Positions 1 to 7,729 of a stretch of DNA of 10,896 bases are shown here, one piece after another. Position 1 is the stretch's first letter. The number at the start of each line of letters is the position of its first letter. The stretch comes from JBNKDD01 sp050288085. Its GTDB lineage: Bacteria > Chloroflexota > Anaerolineae > Aggregatilineales > UBA3940. The stretch lies in NCBI GenBank assembly GCA_050288085.1, contig JBNKDD010000192.1:1-10896 (forward strand), written 5' to 3'. The notes beneath the pieces are model-generated. The model made no database searches, had not been told where the DNA came from, and saw nothing but the letters and a program-made list of their open reading frames with translations. The position numbers and the translations under genes were made by a program.

Positions 1-128
1 CCACCTCCACCATCTGTACATGCAAAGCACCGCCGCCACCAGCTCTGTATAACCAAAGCGCCACCAGCCGACGACGACCTCGATCCCGAGTTGCCCGACA
101 CCAGCTCCTCCTCCTCTTCCTCTTCCGG

Positions 129-1316
129 GTGCTGCTGCTGCTGTTTATTGGACTGCGGATTACGGTGCTGATTGCCCATGATCTGGAAGGGCTGCGCCAA
201 TATGGGGAATTGATCAACTTTTACCGGGTGGCGGAGATCACCGGGCAAACGGGGCTGCTGCCGTTCGTGGGCTATTGGGTCGAGTATCCGCCGCTGATTG
301 CGTGGCTGAATACCGGGCTGTACACGCTGACGATCACGGTGCTGGGGTCGCCCGATCACGTCTATTATTATGCCTGGGCGCTGATCTCGATTGCGGCGGA
401 CTGCGGTAACCTGGTGCTGATTCACCGGATTGGGTCACGGCTGTATGGGCCGGATCGGGGGTTGGATATCGCCTGGGCGTATGCGCTGTTGGGCGTACCG
501 CTGGTGTTCATGGCGTGGAATTTCGAACTGCTAACCACGCTGTTGATGCTGCTGGGGCTGTGGTGGCTGATCGACGGGCGGGACACCGGATCAGCGCTGG
601 CGGCGGCGGCTGGAGCATTGACAAAAGTGATGCCCGGACTGCTGGTTCCGGTGGTGTGGCGGTTCCGGTCGATCCCAAAAGCGGCGACATATACGGGGAT
701 CGTAGTGGCGCTGGGGGTTCTGGCTTATCTGCCCTGGCTGATCATCAGCCCGGAGTTTGCAACAGCTTCGCTGTATGCGCAGGTGGGCAAATCAAGCTGG
801 CAGACGGTGTGGGCGCTGATCGATGGGAACTTTGGAACGGGGAACTTCGGCGGGGTGGTCGAACGGCTGGATGCAGCGACGGCGCGGGTGATGGTCGGGA
901 ATCCGCCGGTGATTCCGGGCTGGGTGACTCTGATCGTATTCGGGGCGCTGTACGCTTACCTGTTTACGCGGCCTATGCGGCAAACGGATCGGAGCCTGGT
1001 GGCGTTCTTCGGGGTAACGTGGTGCGTGTTCCTGCTGTGGGCGAAAGGCTTTAGCCCGCAGTGGATGGCAATGATCATCCCGTTGATGCTGCTGGTGTTC
1101 CCGGATCGACAAGGTATCCTGGCGATTCTGATTTTTGCGCTGATTAACTTCATTGAGTGGCCGCTGCTGCTGTCACGGGGGGTGACCCAAGGGTTGTACC
1201 TGACGGTGATTATGCGGACTCTGTTCCTGATTGGGCTGCTGGTGGCCTTCTTCCAGCAGTGTCATTCAACGCAAGGTGAACGGTTTAAACTGCGGCTGAA
1301 GGAGAACTCTGAATGA
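129..1316 (+). CDS. GT87-like (DUF2029-type) polytopic membrane glycosyltransferase, 5' end uncertain
   Basis: Probably a GT-C fold membrane glycosyltransferase that uses a polyprenyl-phosphate sugar as donor; acceptor unknown. Seen: 395 residues, almost entirely hydrophobic helices with short loops. Family-like motifs are EYPPL (52-56, the YPP motif after the first long loop), NFELLTTLL (131-139), LTKVMPGLLVPVVWR (164-178, the K-x-x-P-x-L-L motif of GT87/DUF2029) and KGFSPQWMAMIIPL (306-319). The C-terminus is a short basic tail. GTG 129 is the first in-frame start visible, but it has no Shine-Dalgarno sequence (the upstream bases are pyrimidine-rich). The same frame is open back to position 3, so the true start may lie outside the window or have been lost at a junction. 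The stop overlaps the next gene by ATGA, implying translational coupling. Family assignment is from motifs only; a neighbouring GT-C family (GT39, GT83) cannot be excluded. Confidence 0.75.
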   Translation: MLLLLFIGLRITVLIAHDLEGLRQYGELINFYRVAEITGQTGLLPFVGYWVEYPPLIAWLNTGLYTLTITVLGSPDHVYYYAWALISIAADCGNLVLIHRIGSRLYGPDRGLDIAWAYALLGVPLVFMAWNFELLTTLLMLLGLWWLIDGRDTGSALAAAAGALTKVMPGLLVPVVWRFRSIPKAATYTGIVVALGVLAYLPWLIISPEFATASLYAQVGKSSWQTVWALIDGNFGTGNFGGVVERLDAATARVMVGNPPVIPGWVTLIVFGALYAYLFTRPMRQTDRSLVAFFGVTWCVFLLWAKGFSPQWMAMIIPLMLLVFPDRQGILAILIFALINFIEWPLLLSRGVTQGLYLTVIMRTLFLIGLLVAFFQQCHSTQGERFKLRLKENSE

Positions 1317-3325
1317 CACGCCGTCGTATTACCTTCGTCCTAGCTTTCGTATGGCTGCTGTCGATTCTGGTCAGCTATTATGTGATTCATATCCCCCTCC
1401 CCCCGGATATGGCAATAGCGATGGGGCGGACTATGCTCGATCTGCTGGCGGCTTCGGCGGTGATGGTGCTGGCCGGAGCATTGGGCCGGTTGGCGATGGG
1501 CGAGTTGGAGACTCTATCCGATCTGGTGCGGGGGGTGTTCTGGGCGCTGGTCGGTCTGGGGATAATCAGCGCGGTAGTGCTGGTCAGCGGGCTGGTGGGA
1601 TTGATCCCACCAGGGTGGTTGGCGTGGCTGATCACGTTGGGGCTGATCGGCGGATTGTGGCGGTTTGCGTGGGAGTGGCTCCGGGTGGTTGGACAGGGGA
1701 TCAGGGAGGCGTTCGGTGAGCCGCTTGACGATCCGGTGCTGCACTGGGTCCGGTGGGGAGTGGCGGCACTGCTGGTGATCGCGGTGGTATTGGCGCTGGC
1801 CCCACCGACTCAATGGGACGCGATGACTTATCACCTGACTCTGCCCTACCGGTATATCGAAGCGGGGCGGATTTTCCCTGATCCGGGGAATGTGCTGACG
1901 GACTTTCCGCAGGTGGTCGAGATGCTGTACCTGTGGGTAATGATCCTGGCACGGCCTCAGGCGGCGGCGATGATTCATGCCGGGTTTGGGATAATGGCGA
2001 TTCTGCTGGTGATCGGCGAAGGATTCACCAATCGAGCCGAAAAAAATCCCGTCTTAGTCTGGTTGACGGTAGGGATTTTGCTGACTGCCGAATCGTTCTG
2101 GCGGGCATTTCACTGGCCGTACAATGATCATGGGGCAACGGCTTATATCCTGGCGGCGGTGGTGGCTTTGTTCATCTGGGCGGAACAAGAGCGGCGGTTG
2201 CGCTGGCTGATCTGGGCGGGGGTGTTTACCGGGTTGGCGGTCGGGGCAAAGTTGAATGCGGCGGCGTTTTCGGTGGGGATTGCGGTGCTCACGGTGTGGC
2301 TAGCGCGGAGGGATGGGCTGGTCGGGATGGTGAAAGCAGCCAGTATCGTAACTGGATCAGCGCTGATGGCCTTCCTGCCCTGGATGATCCGCAACCTGAT
2401 CTTTGAGAGAACGCTGTTCGGGTCGTTTATGATGGGGAGTACGCCATCCGATCACCTGTATAACATTTATTATATGAGTGCAGGCACGGGATTAGACTGG
2501 TATCAGGTTCCCTTTGCACCACTGCAAGCAACGGTATTTGGCGTAGAAGGTGGGTCATATAATGCGACAATTGGGCCGCTGCTGCTCGGCTTGCTGCCGC
2601 TGATGCTGGTGGGGTGGCGGAGCCGCGATCAGGATGAACGGCGGATCATGGTGTCGCTGATGGTGTTTGCAATTGCGCCCCTGATCTCGTGGTTTATCAG
2701 CGTGGGCACATCGTGGTTTTTTGTGCGGGTGCGCTACCTGTATCCGCTGTTCCCGGTGCTGGCGTTGTTCGGAGCCTGGGGGATCGAGGGATTAGGGCGG
2801 GTCGCCAGCCTGCGGATGGGACAGAAGATTTTACGGTGGGTTACAGCCATTGCCCTGGGGATAGCGGTGTTTCACGCTGGGGCGCTGATCGTTAAGAAGC
2901 AGGTCCCTGCGGTGGTTCTGGGTTATGAGAGCGAAGAAGCATACCTGCTCGATGAGATGCAGCTTTACTACCGTACGATGCAAGAAATTAACAAGCTGCC
3001 AGAGGGTTCGCGGGTGCTGTTCCTGTTTGAGCCACGCAGCTTTTACTGTGAGGTGGACTGCATCGGGGATGTGATACTGGCACGGTGGTGGCATGATCGA
3101 CAATTCGAGCCTGATCCACACCGGATTGCACAGCAGTGGCATGATGACGGGGTCACGCATGTGTTGATCAATGAGGCGGGCCTCGACCTGATGTTTGAAG
3201 CGCCTTACATGTTCTTCACCGAGGAGGATGCACAGGCTGTCGGGGAGATCAGGGGGAAGGAATTGGTGCCGGTCTGGGATAAGTATGAGGCTTATGTATT
3301 GTATGAGCTGCAAATACAAGACTAA
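1313..3325 (+). CDS. GT-C type membrane glycosyltransferase with C-terminal extracytoplasmic domain
   Basis: A large GT-C transferase (670 aa) expected to work at the outer face of the membrane on a polyprenyl-linked donor; substrate unknown. Seen: basic N-terminus (TRRR), then several helices to about residue 165. Next comes the loop motif PPTQWDAMTYHLTLPYRYIE (164-183), where D169 sits at the position of the catalytic/metal acidic residue of PMT/ArnT-like enzymes. Further helices follow, with GVFTGLAVGAKLNAAAF (303-319), PWMIRN (356-361) and the RVRYLYPLFPVLA motif (472-484). Residues ~535-670 are soluble, with a Rossmann-like pattern and C579/C583 that might pair. ATG 1313 overlaps the upstream stop as ATGA and has AAGGAG at 1299-1304, 8 bases away. 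Codon use strongly favours CGG, GGG, GCG and CTG, like both neighbouring transferases. The N-terminal block before the catalytic loop (~165 residues) is longer than in typical GT39/GT83 proteins. Confidence 0.8.
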   Translation: MTRRRITFVLAFVWLLSILVSYYVIHIPLPPDMAIAMGRTMLDLLAASAVMVLAGALGRLAMGELETLSDLVRGVFWALVGLGIISAVVLVSGLVGLIPPGWLAWLITLGLIGGLWRFAWEWLRVVGQGIREAFGEPLDDPVLHWVRWGVAALLVIAVVLALAPPTQWDAMTYHLTLPYRYIEAGRIFPDPGNVLTDFPQVVEMLYLWVMILARPQAAAMIHAGFGIMAILLVIGEGFTNRAEKNPVLVWLTVGILLTAESFWRAFHWPYNDHGATAYILAAVVALFIWAEQERRLRWLIWAGVFTGLAVGAKLNAAAFSVGIAVLTVWLARRDGLVGMVKAASIVTGSALMAFLPWMIRNLIFERTLFGSFMMGSTPSDHLYNIYYMSAGTGLDWYQVPFAPLQATVFGVEGGSYNATIGPLLLGLLPLMLVGWRSRDQDERRIMVSLMVFAIAPLISWFISVGTSWFFVRVRYLYPLFPVLALFGAWGIEGLGRVASLRMGQKILRWVTAIALGIAVFHAGALIVKKQVPAVVLGYESEEAYLLDEMQLYYRTMQEINKLPEGSRVLFLFEPRSFYCEVDCIGDVILARWWHDRQFEPDPHRIAQQWHDDGVTHVLINEAGLDLMFEAPYMFFTEEDAQAVGEIRGKELVPVWDKYEAYVLYELQIQD

Positions 3326-3359
3326 TGGAGAATCCAATTCAAATTGACATGATCTATGG

Positions 3360-3380
3360 GTAGGGGCACGGCGTGCCGTG
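3360..3380. repeat. Degenerate palindromic interspersed repeat (GTAGGGGC type), copy 1
   Basis: In the 76-base gap between the second and third transferase genes, arms CACGGC (3367-3372) and GCCGTG (3375-3380) form an inverted repeat around GT. It is preceded by GTAGGGGC (3360-3367). The expected right outer arm GCCCCTAC has decayed (TTCTTATG follows). The pattern matches the second copy at 10568-10596, which keeps the right outer arm and has lost the left one. I read both as remnants of one REP-like family; that they are multicopy in the genome is inference. No T-tract follows, so it is not a terminator. Confidence 0.5.
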
Positions 3381-3401
3381 TTCTTATGATAGGGTTTTTG
3401 G

Positions 3402-5003
3402 ATGACAATGCGGAGACGTGATTTACTAATTCTTTTCGGATTGGGGCTGGTGATCAACGGGTTGGTGGCGGTGGCGGTCAACACACCGGGGTATCCTGAT
3501 GCATATTATTATTTCAACGGGGCGGTGCTGATCGCTGAGGGGAAAGGATTGGTAGAACCCTACCTATGGAATTATGTAGGGGCAGCACCGAGTTTGCCAG
3601 TCCCGGCATTTGGCTACTGGCAGCCTTTCCCATCGATGCTGGGGGCAGTGGGTATCTGGCTGTTTGGTCAGAAAGCGGCCTTCGGGTCGGCCCAGGCAAT
3701 GTATGTGATCGCGGCGGCGCTGCTCCCGGTGATCACCTACCTGGTGGCAGAGCAGATCGGAGAGCGGCGGCACGCGCTGATCGCCGGGCTGCTAATGGTA
3801 TTCAGCGGATTTTATGTGAGCTTCTGGTCGCTGCCGGAATCGTTCACACCGTATGCGCTGGTTGGGTCGGGTGCATTGGCGCTGGCGAGTTCAGGGCGGC
3901 GAAACGGGCGGTGGTGGGTCTGGCTGCTGGCGGGAGTATGCGCGGGATTGGCCCACCTGACCCGCGCCGATGGCCTGTTGATGATCGGGATCGTGGGGTT
4001 GGTGGCGGTGATACCCCATCTCGATTCGGAAAATGGGGATATCTCGAAACGCATTATATTTGTTATGGCGGCGGTGGGCGGTTACCTGATCGCGATGGGG
4101 CCGTGGTTTGCGCGAAATATGGCTGCTTTTGGGAGCTTTCAAGCTCCGGGCGGGTTGAGTACTCTGTGGCTGAGGGATTACAACGAGCTGTTTGGCTACC
4201 CACCTAACCTGACGGCTGAACGCTATTTCAGTATGGGATGGGGGGCGATCATCGGGCAGAAATGGGAAGCGTTCAAGGGGAATCTGGGGAGCTTCGTGGC
4301 AGTGCAAAACCTGGTCTTCCTGACACCGTTTACGCTGATCGGGGTGTGGCGTCGGTGGCGCAATGATTGGGTGCTCCCGGCAGTGCTGTACGAGCTGGCT
4401 CTGTTCGGGGCGATGACGTTTGCTTTCACATTGCCAGGCATGCGCGGGGGATACTTCCACTCCGGCGGGGCGGTGATGCCCATTATGCTGGCGGTAAGCG
4501 TTTTGGGAATCGACGATTCGATCCGGTGGGTTATCAAACGCAGGCGGGGATGGCGGTTTGATGATGCGCGGAAGGTGTTTGGCGCGTCGGCGGTGGGGCT
4601 GGCGATGATCCTGACCGGGTATTTGACTATAGGCCGGGTGGTAGGACTGAGTGACTTGAGCGTTATTGGCTGGAATCAGGCAGATGAGGTCTATGCCCAG
4701 ATCGGCGAATCGTTGGACGAACGCGGTATCTCCCGCAAGGTGTATGTTATGACCAACAATCCGCCGGGGTTTTATACCCACACCGAGCGAGGCGGGATAC
4801 CAATCGTTGATGGGGATGAGGAAACGCTGCTCAGGGCGGCGGATCAATATGGGGTTGAGTACCTGGTGCTGGACTCCAACGTAACTGAGGGGTTGGTGAG
4901 TCTATACCTGGACGGACCACAGTCGAACCGGCTGGAAGTGGTCGAGACGTTTGGCAGCGAGGACTCCCCGGTTTACCTGTACCGGATTTTGGAGAAAAAA
5001 TAG
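3402..5003 (+). CDS. PMT/ArnT-like (GT39/GT83-type) membrane glycosyltransferase
   Basis: Third GT-C enzyme of the block, 533 aa, likely transferring a sugar from a lipid carrier to an extracytoplasmic acceptor. Seen: MTMRRRD basic start and first helix. The first-loop motif is PGYPDAYYYFNGA (29-41), where D33 is the candidate catalytic acidic residue, in the classic position just after helix 1 for PMT_2/RgtA-D-like proteins. Then AHLTRADGLLM (184-194) and GPWFARNMAAFGSF (233-246), the PW-x-x-RN-x-x-x-FG motif of this superfamily. Residues ~420-533 form a soluble C-terminal domain (EVYAQIGESLDERG, then YLVLDSN). ATG 3402 has AGGG at 3391-3394; a second ATG at 3408 (MRRRD) is an alternative start. 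It lies 76 bases after the previous gene with no terminator between, so cotranscription is likely. Codon use is G-ending and matches the two genes upstream. Donor and acceptor are unknown. Confidence 0.8.
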   Translation: MTMRRRDLLILFGLGLVINGLVAVAVNTPGYPDAYYYFNGAVLIAEGKGLVEPYLWNYVGAAPSLPVPAFGYWQPFPSMLGAVGIWLFGQKAAFGSAQAMYVIAAALLPVITYLVAEQIGERRHALIAGLLMVFSGFYVSFWSLPESFTPYALVGSGALALASSGRRNGRWWVWLLAGVCAGLAHLTRADGLLMIGIVGLVAVIPHLDSENGDISKRIIFVMAAVGGYLIAMGPWFARNMAAFGSFQAPGGLSTLWLRDYNELFGYPPNLTAERYFSMGWGAIIGQKWEAFKGNLGSFVAVQNLVFLTPFTLIGVWRRWRNDWVLPAVLYELALFGAMTFAFTLPGMRGGYFHSGGAVMPIMLAVSVLGIDDSIRWVIKRRRGWRFDDARKVFGASAVGLAMILTGYLTIGRVVGLSDLSVIGWNQADEVYAQIGESLDERGISRKVYVMTNNPPGFYTHTERGGIPIVDGDEETLLRAADQYGVEYLVLDSNVTEGLVSLYLDGPQSNRLEVVETFGSEDSPVYLYRILEKK

Positions 5004-5053
5004 CCCATAAATATCAGTTGGTTGGATTGAGTTTCATCGAGTGATGACATAAT

Positions 5054-5059
5054 GGGAGG
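5054..5059 (+). promoter_or_regulatory. Strong ribosome binding site of the GH13 gene
   Basis: GGGAGG lies 5 bases before ATG 5065 and fixes that start. The 61-base gap after the glycosyltransferase gene has no hairpin-plus-T terminator, so read-through from upstream is possible. CATAAT at 5048-5053 resembles a -10 box, but it sits directly against this site and would start the transcript beyond it, so it was not accepted as a promoter. Confidence 0.6.
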
Positions 5060-5064
5060 TTCTT

Positions 5065-6879
5065 ATGCCTACTTCAGCAACAAGAGCACCATCTACCCGG
5101 ACAGGGATGGGTACGATTCTGTTTCCTGGAGGTGTTGCATTTCGGGTTTGGGCACCTTTCGCAACGAGTGTATCTGCCAGTGGTGAATGGAGCACTACCG
5201 CGAATCCATTTACCAGCGAAGGCAACGGTTACTGGTATGTGGAAGTGCCGGGGGCCAAAATCGGTGATCACTACGAATTTGTAATATTCAGGGGCGGACA
5301 ACCACCTCTCAAGCGTAAGAATCCCTATGCAAGTGAAGTCGTCAACTCGGTTGGGAAAGCGATCATCCACGATCCGAATTTCGACTGGGCCGGTGATAAC
5401 TTCACAATGCCACCCTGGAATGAACTGGTCATCTATGAAATGCACGTGGGTACTTTCAATGATCTACCAGGAGGCGGCCCCGGCACATTTGATGATATCG
5501 TGGAAAAATTACCTTATCTGCACGATCTTGGGATCAATGCCATTGAGATCATGCCGGTGGTCGAATTTTCGATGGATTTTTCATGGGGCTACAATCCGGC
5601 GCAGCCGTTCGCGGTAGAATCGGCGTTGGGTGGGCCGCAGGGACTCCTCAGGTTTGTCAAGGCAGCACATGCTCATGGGATTGCGGTGATTCTGGATGTG
5701 GTTTTCAATCATTTTGGGCCTGCCGATCTTGATCTATGGCGCTTCGATGGGTGGTTCGATGACAATCACGATGGGGGTATCTACTTCTACGACAATGCCC
5801 GTGCCCGGACTGCCTGGGGAAACACCCGGCCCGATTATGGCCGACCCGAAGTGCGCCAATTTCTCCGTGATAATGCACTATTCTGGCTGAATAAATACCG
5901 GATAGACGGACTGCGCTTCGATTCCGTAGTCAACATTCGCAACCGAAACGGCGAGAATAACGATCCTGCCGGTGATCTTCCAGATGGCTGGAGCCTGCTG
6001 CAATGGATCAACAATGAAATCCATGACACACAGCCATGGAAGATCACGATAGCTGAGGATTTGCAGAACAATGCATGGATCACAAAAGAGACGGGAGCCG
6101 GAGGAGCAGGTTTCAATTCGCAGTGGGATGCCGGGTTTGTGCATCCAGTGCGGCACGCGATCATCACCAGCAATGACAGTGACCGTAACCTGCTAGCCGT
6201 GCGTGATGCGCTCACCCATTGCTACAATGGTGATGCCATGCAGCGCGTGATCTATACCGAATCCCACGATGAGGTCGCCAATGGAAAACAACGCGTGCCG
6301 GAAGAAATCTGGCCGGGTAATGCCGGGAGCTGGTTCTCTCGGAAACGTTCCACACTGGGTGCAGCATTGGTTTTCACTGCACCCGGCATCCCGATGATTT
6401 TCCAGGGGCAGGAATTCCTTGAAGATCAGTACTTCCAAGATGTTGACGTGCTCGACTGGGCAAAGCTGGACACCTATATAGGTATTCACAACCTCTACCG
6501 CGATCTGATCCGGCTGCGGCGGAACTGGTTCAACCAGACAGGCGGAATGCGCGGCCAACATATCAATGTCCACCACGTCAACAACACCGACAAGATAATT
6601 GCTTTCCATCGCTGGGAAAACGGCGGGCCGGGTGACGACGTGATCGTGATCGCGAACTTCGCTAATCGCAGTTATCAAAGCTACACTTTGGGTTTCCCGC
6701 AAGCCGGTTTTTGGCGGGTGCGCTTCAACAGCGATTGGCAAGGATACAGCGCCGATTTCGGCAATTACTTAGGCTACGATACTGTCGCCAGCCAGGGTTC
6801 ACTAGATCAGATGCCTTTTCAGGCAAATGTGGGAATTGGACCCTATTCTGCCCTGATCCTGTCGCAAGATAATGAGTGA
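5065..6879 (+). CDS. GH13 family alpha-glucan enzyme (branching-enzyme/trehalohydrolase-like)
   Basis: Acts on alpha-1,4-glucans in the cytoplasm (no signal peptide), by hydrolysis or transglycosylation with a retaining mechanism. Seen: N-terminal beta-sandwich of CBM48/E-set type (FRVWAPFATSVSASGEW, 26-42). The TIM barrel then begins at YEMHVGTF (124-131). Conserved regions: I DVVFNH (211-216); II GLRFD with nucleophile D286; III TIAED with acid/base E331; IV ESHDE with H401 and transition-state D402. All three catalytic acids are therefore intact. The C-terminal beta domain runs ~505-600. GWFDDNHDGGIYFYDNARA (229-247) and the TRPDYGR segment (254-260) recall a group usually annotated as 1,4-alpha-glucan branching enzyme. 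The WGYNPAQPFAV and ALGGPQGL segments recall maltooligosyltrehalose trehalohydrolase. At 604 aa it is shorter than full GlgB. Codon use is more mixed than in the transferases upstream. Exact activity is not resolvable from sequence alone. Confidence 0.9.
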   Translation: MPTSATRAPSTRTGMGTILFPGGVAFRVWAPFATSVSASGEWSTTANPFTSEGNGYWYVEVPGAKIGDHYEFVIFRGGQPPLKRKNPYASEVVNSVGKAIIHDPNFDWAGDNFTMPPWNELVIYEMHVGTFNDLPGGGPGTFDDIVEKLPYLHDLGINAIEIMPVVEFSMDFSWGYNPAQPFAVESALGGPQGLLRFVKAAHAHGIAVILDVVFNHFGPADLDLWRFDGWFDDNHDGGIYFYDNARARTAWGNTRPDYGRPEVRQFLRDNALFWLNKYRIDGLRFDSVVNIRNRNGENNDPAGDLPDGWSLLQWINNEIHDTQPWKITIAEDLQNNAWITKETGAGGAGFNSQWDAGFVHPVRHAIITSNDSDRNLLAVRDALTHCYNGDAMQRVIYTESHDEVANGKQRVPEEIWPGNAGSWFSRKRSTLGAALVFTAPGIPMIFQGQEFLEDQYFQDVDVLDWAKLDTYIGIHNLYRDLIRLRRNWFNQTGGMRGQHINVHHVNNTDKIIAFHRWENGGPGDDVIVIANFANRSYQSYTLGFPQAGFWRVRFNSDWQGYSADFGNYLGYDTVASQGSLDQMPFQANVGIGPYSALILSQDNE

Positions 6880-6892
6880 CCGGCAAACCTCA

Positions 6893-7729
6893 TTAACTGA
6901 CGGAAGGAATATCCACCAGATTAACAGCAATCAGGCTGATTGCTGCCATCAAGTTCCAGATCATGTGACCGGCAATGCTAGCCTGCACCGAACCAGTAAT
7001 GGCGCGGAATCCGCTTAACATAAGGGACAGCAGGGTGACCATCACGATGGATGCAGCCGACTTGAAATCGGCGGCCAGGTGAATCAGCGCAAAGGTAACA
7101 GATGTGACCAGAAAAGGCAGTAGATGGTCACGCCAGTCCTGTGACAGGTCGCGGATTGGGTCAGCCGCCCCAGGTGGGAGTAAGGCTTTATAAAGCGCCC
7201 CCCGGAAAATAAACTCTTCAGCAAATGGGACGATCAGGCCGACGACCGGTACAGCAACGATCTGGAGAATCATGCTGCTGAATAATTGAACCTGAAGTTC
7301 TACTTCGGCATCGCCCAACAACAACCCGATCAACTGGCTGACGATGATGAGGAAGGCCAATGTGATCAAGGTAATTTGCCAGAGTTTGAGATATTTCGGT
7401 GCGCGCCAACCGACCCAATCGACCGGGTCGGTTGATCTGATCCGGGCCCATACGATAGGCCAGAGCCAAACCATCAGGGCGACGATCAGGCCAGCAGCGC
7501 CAACCCCGATCAGACCGGCCAGGAGAACGGGTTCGGAATTCATCAGGTCTTCCTGGGAATTGATCGCACCCAGGGTAGTCTGCTGGATCATTACCGGTAG
7601 GACAAATACAAATTGAAGGCCAAGATAGGCTACCAACAGGATCACGGCCAGCAGCCAGAATGCCCACTTCGGGGGTCGGTAGTCTTCGGTGTGTGGGGTT
7701 TCTTCGATGATAGTTTCCATATCTCTCAC
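6893..7729 (-). CDS. CPBP family (CAAX protease-like) intramembrane metalloprotease
   Basis: A putative integral-membrane metal-dependent protease of the Rce1/CPBP (Abi) family; substrate unknown. Seen: 278 aa with a hydrophilic N-terminus (1-22) and then about eight hydrophobic segments. All three diagnostic motifs are present: EEFIFR (171-176, the E-E-x-x-x-R motif), FALIH (213-217, F-x-x-x-H) and HMIWN (255-259, H-x-x-x-N). The catalytic and metal-binding residues are thus intact and it is probably active. GTG 7729 overlaps the stop of the uracil-DNA glycosylase gene as GTGA, so it is the second gene of a coupled operon. ATG 7720 (METIIEE) is an equally plausible start three codons in. It ends 13 bases from the convergent GH13 stop with no visible terminator in between. 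Bacterial CPBP proteins include bacteriocin-immunity factors and protein-maturation enzymes; nothing here chooses between these. Confidence 0.85.
   Translation of the reverse strand: MRDMETIIEETPHTEDYRPPKWAFWLLAVILLVAYLGLQFVFVLPVMIQQTTLGAINSQEDLMNSEPVLLAGLIGVGAAGLIVALMVWLWPIVWARIRSTDPVDWVGWRAPKYLKLWQITLITLAFLIIVSQLIGLLLGDAEVELQVQLFSSMILQIVAVPVVGLIVPFAEEFIFRGALYKALLPPGAADPIRDLSQDWRDHLLPFLVTSVTFALIHLAADFKSAASIVMVTLLSLMLSGFRAITGSVQASIAGHMIWNLMAAISLIAVNLVDIPSVS

Noticed and set aside
792..1153. Long minus-strand and alternate-frame open frames inside the transferases (also at 1514-1978, 3891-4847, 6193-6741)
   Set aside because: They are shadows produced by the G-rich codon bias of the real genes, with arginine/proline/histidine-rich low-quality translations and no ribosome sites.
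3344..3390. TTGACA (3344-3349) with TATGAT (3385-3390) as a promoter for the third transferase
   Set aside because: The spacer is 35 bases, twice the workable length; the boxes probably occur by chance.
5022..5053. Promoter with CATAAT before the GH13 gene
   Set aside because: No -35 at proper spacing, and the predicted transcript would begin after the GGGAGG ribosome site.
6880..6892. Bidirectional terminator between the convergent GH13 and CPBP genes
   Set aside because: Only 13 bases separate the stop codons and I see no stem with flanking A/T runs.
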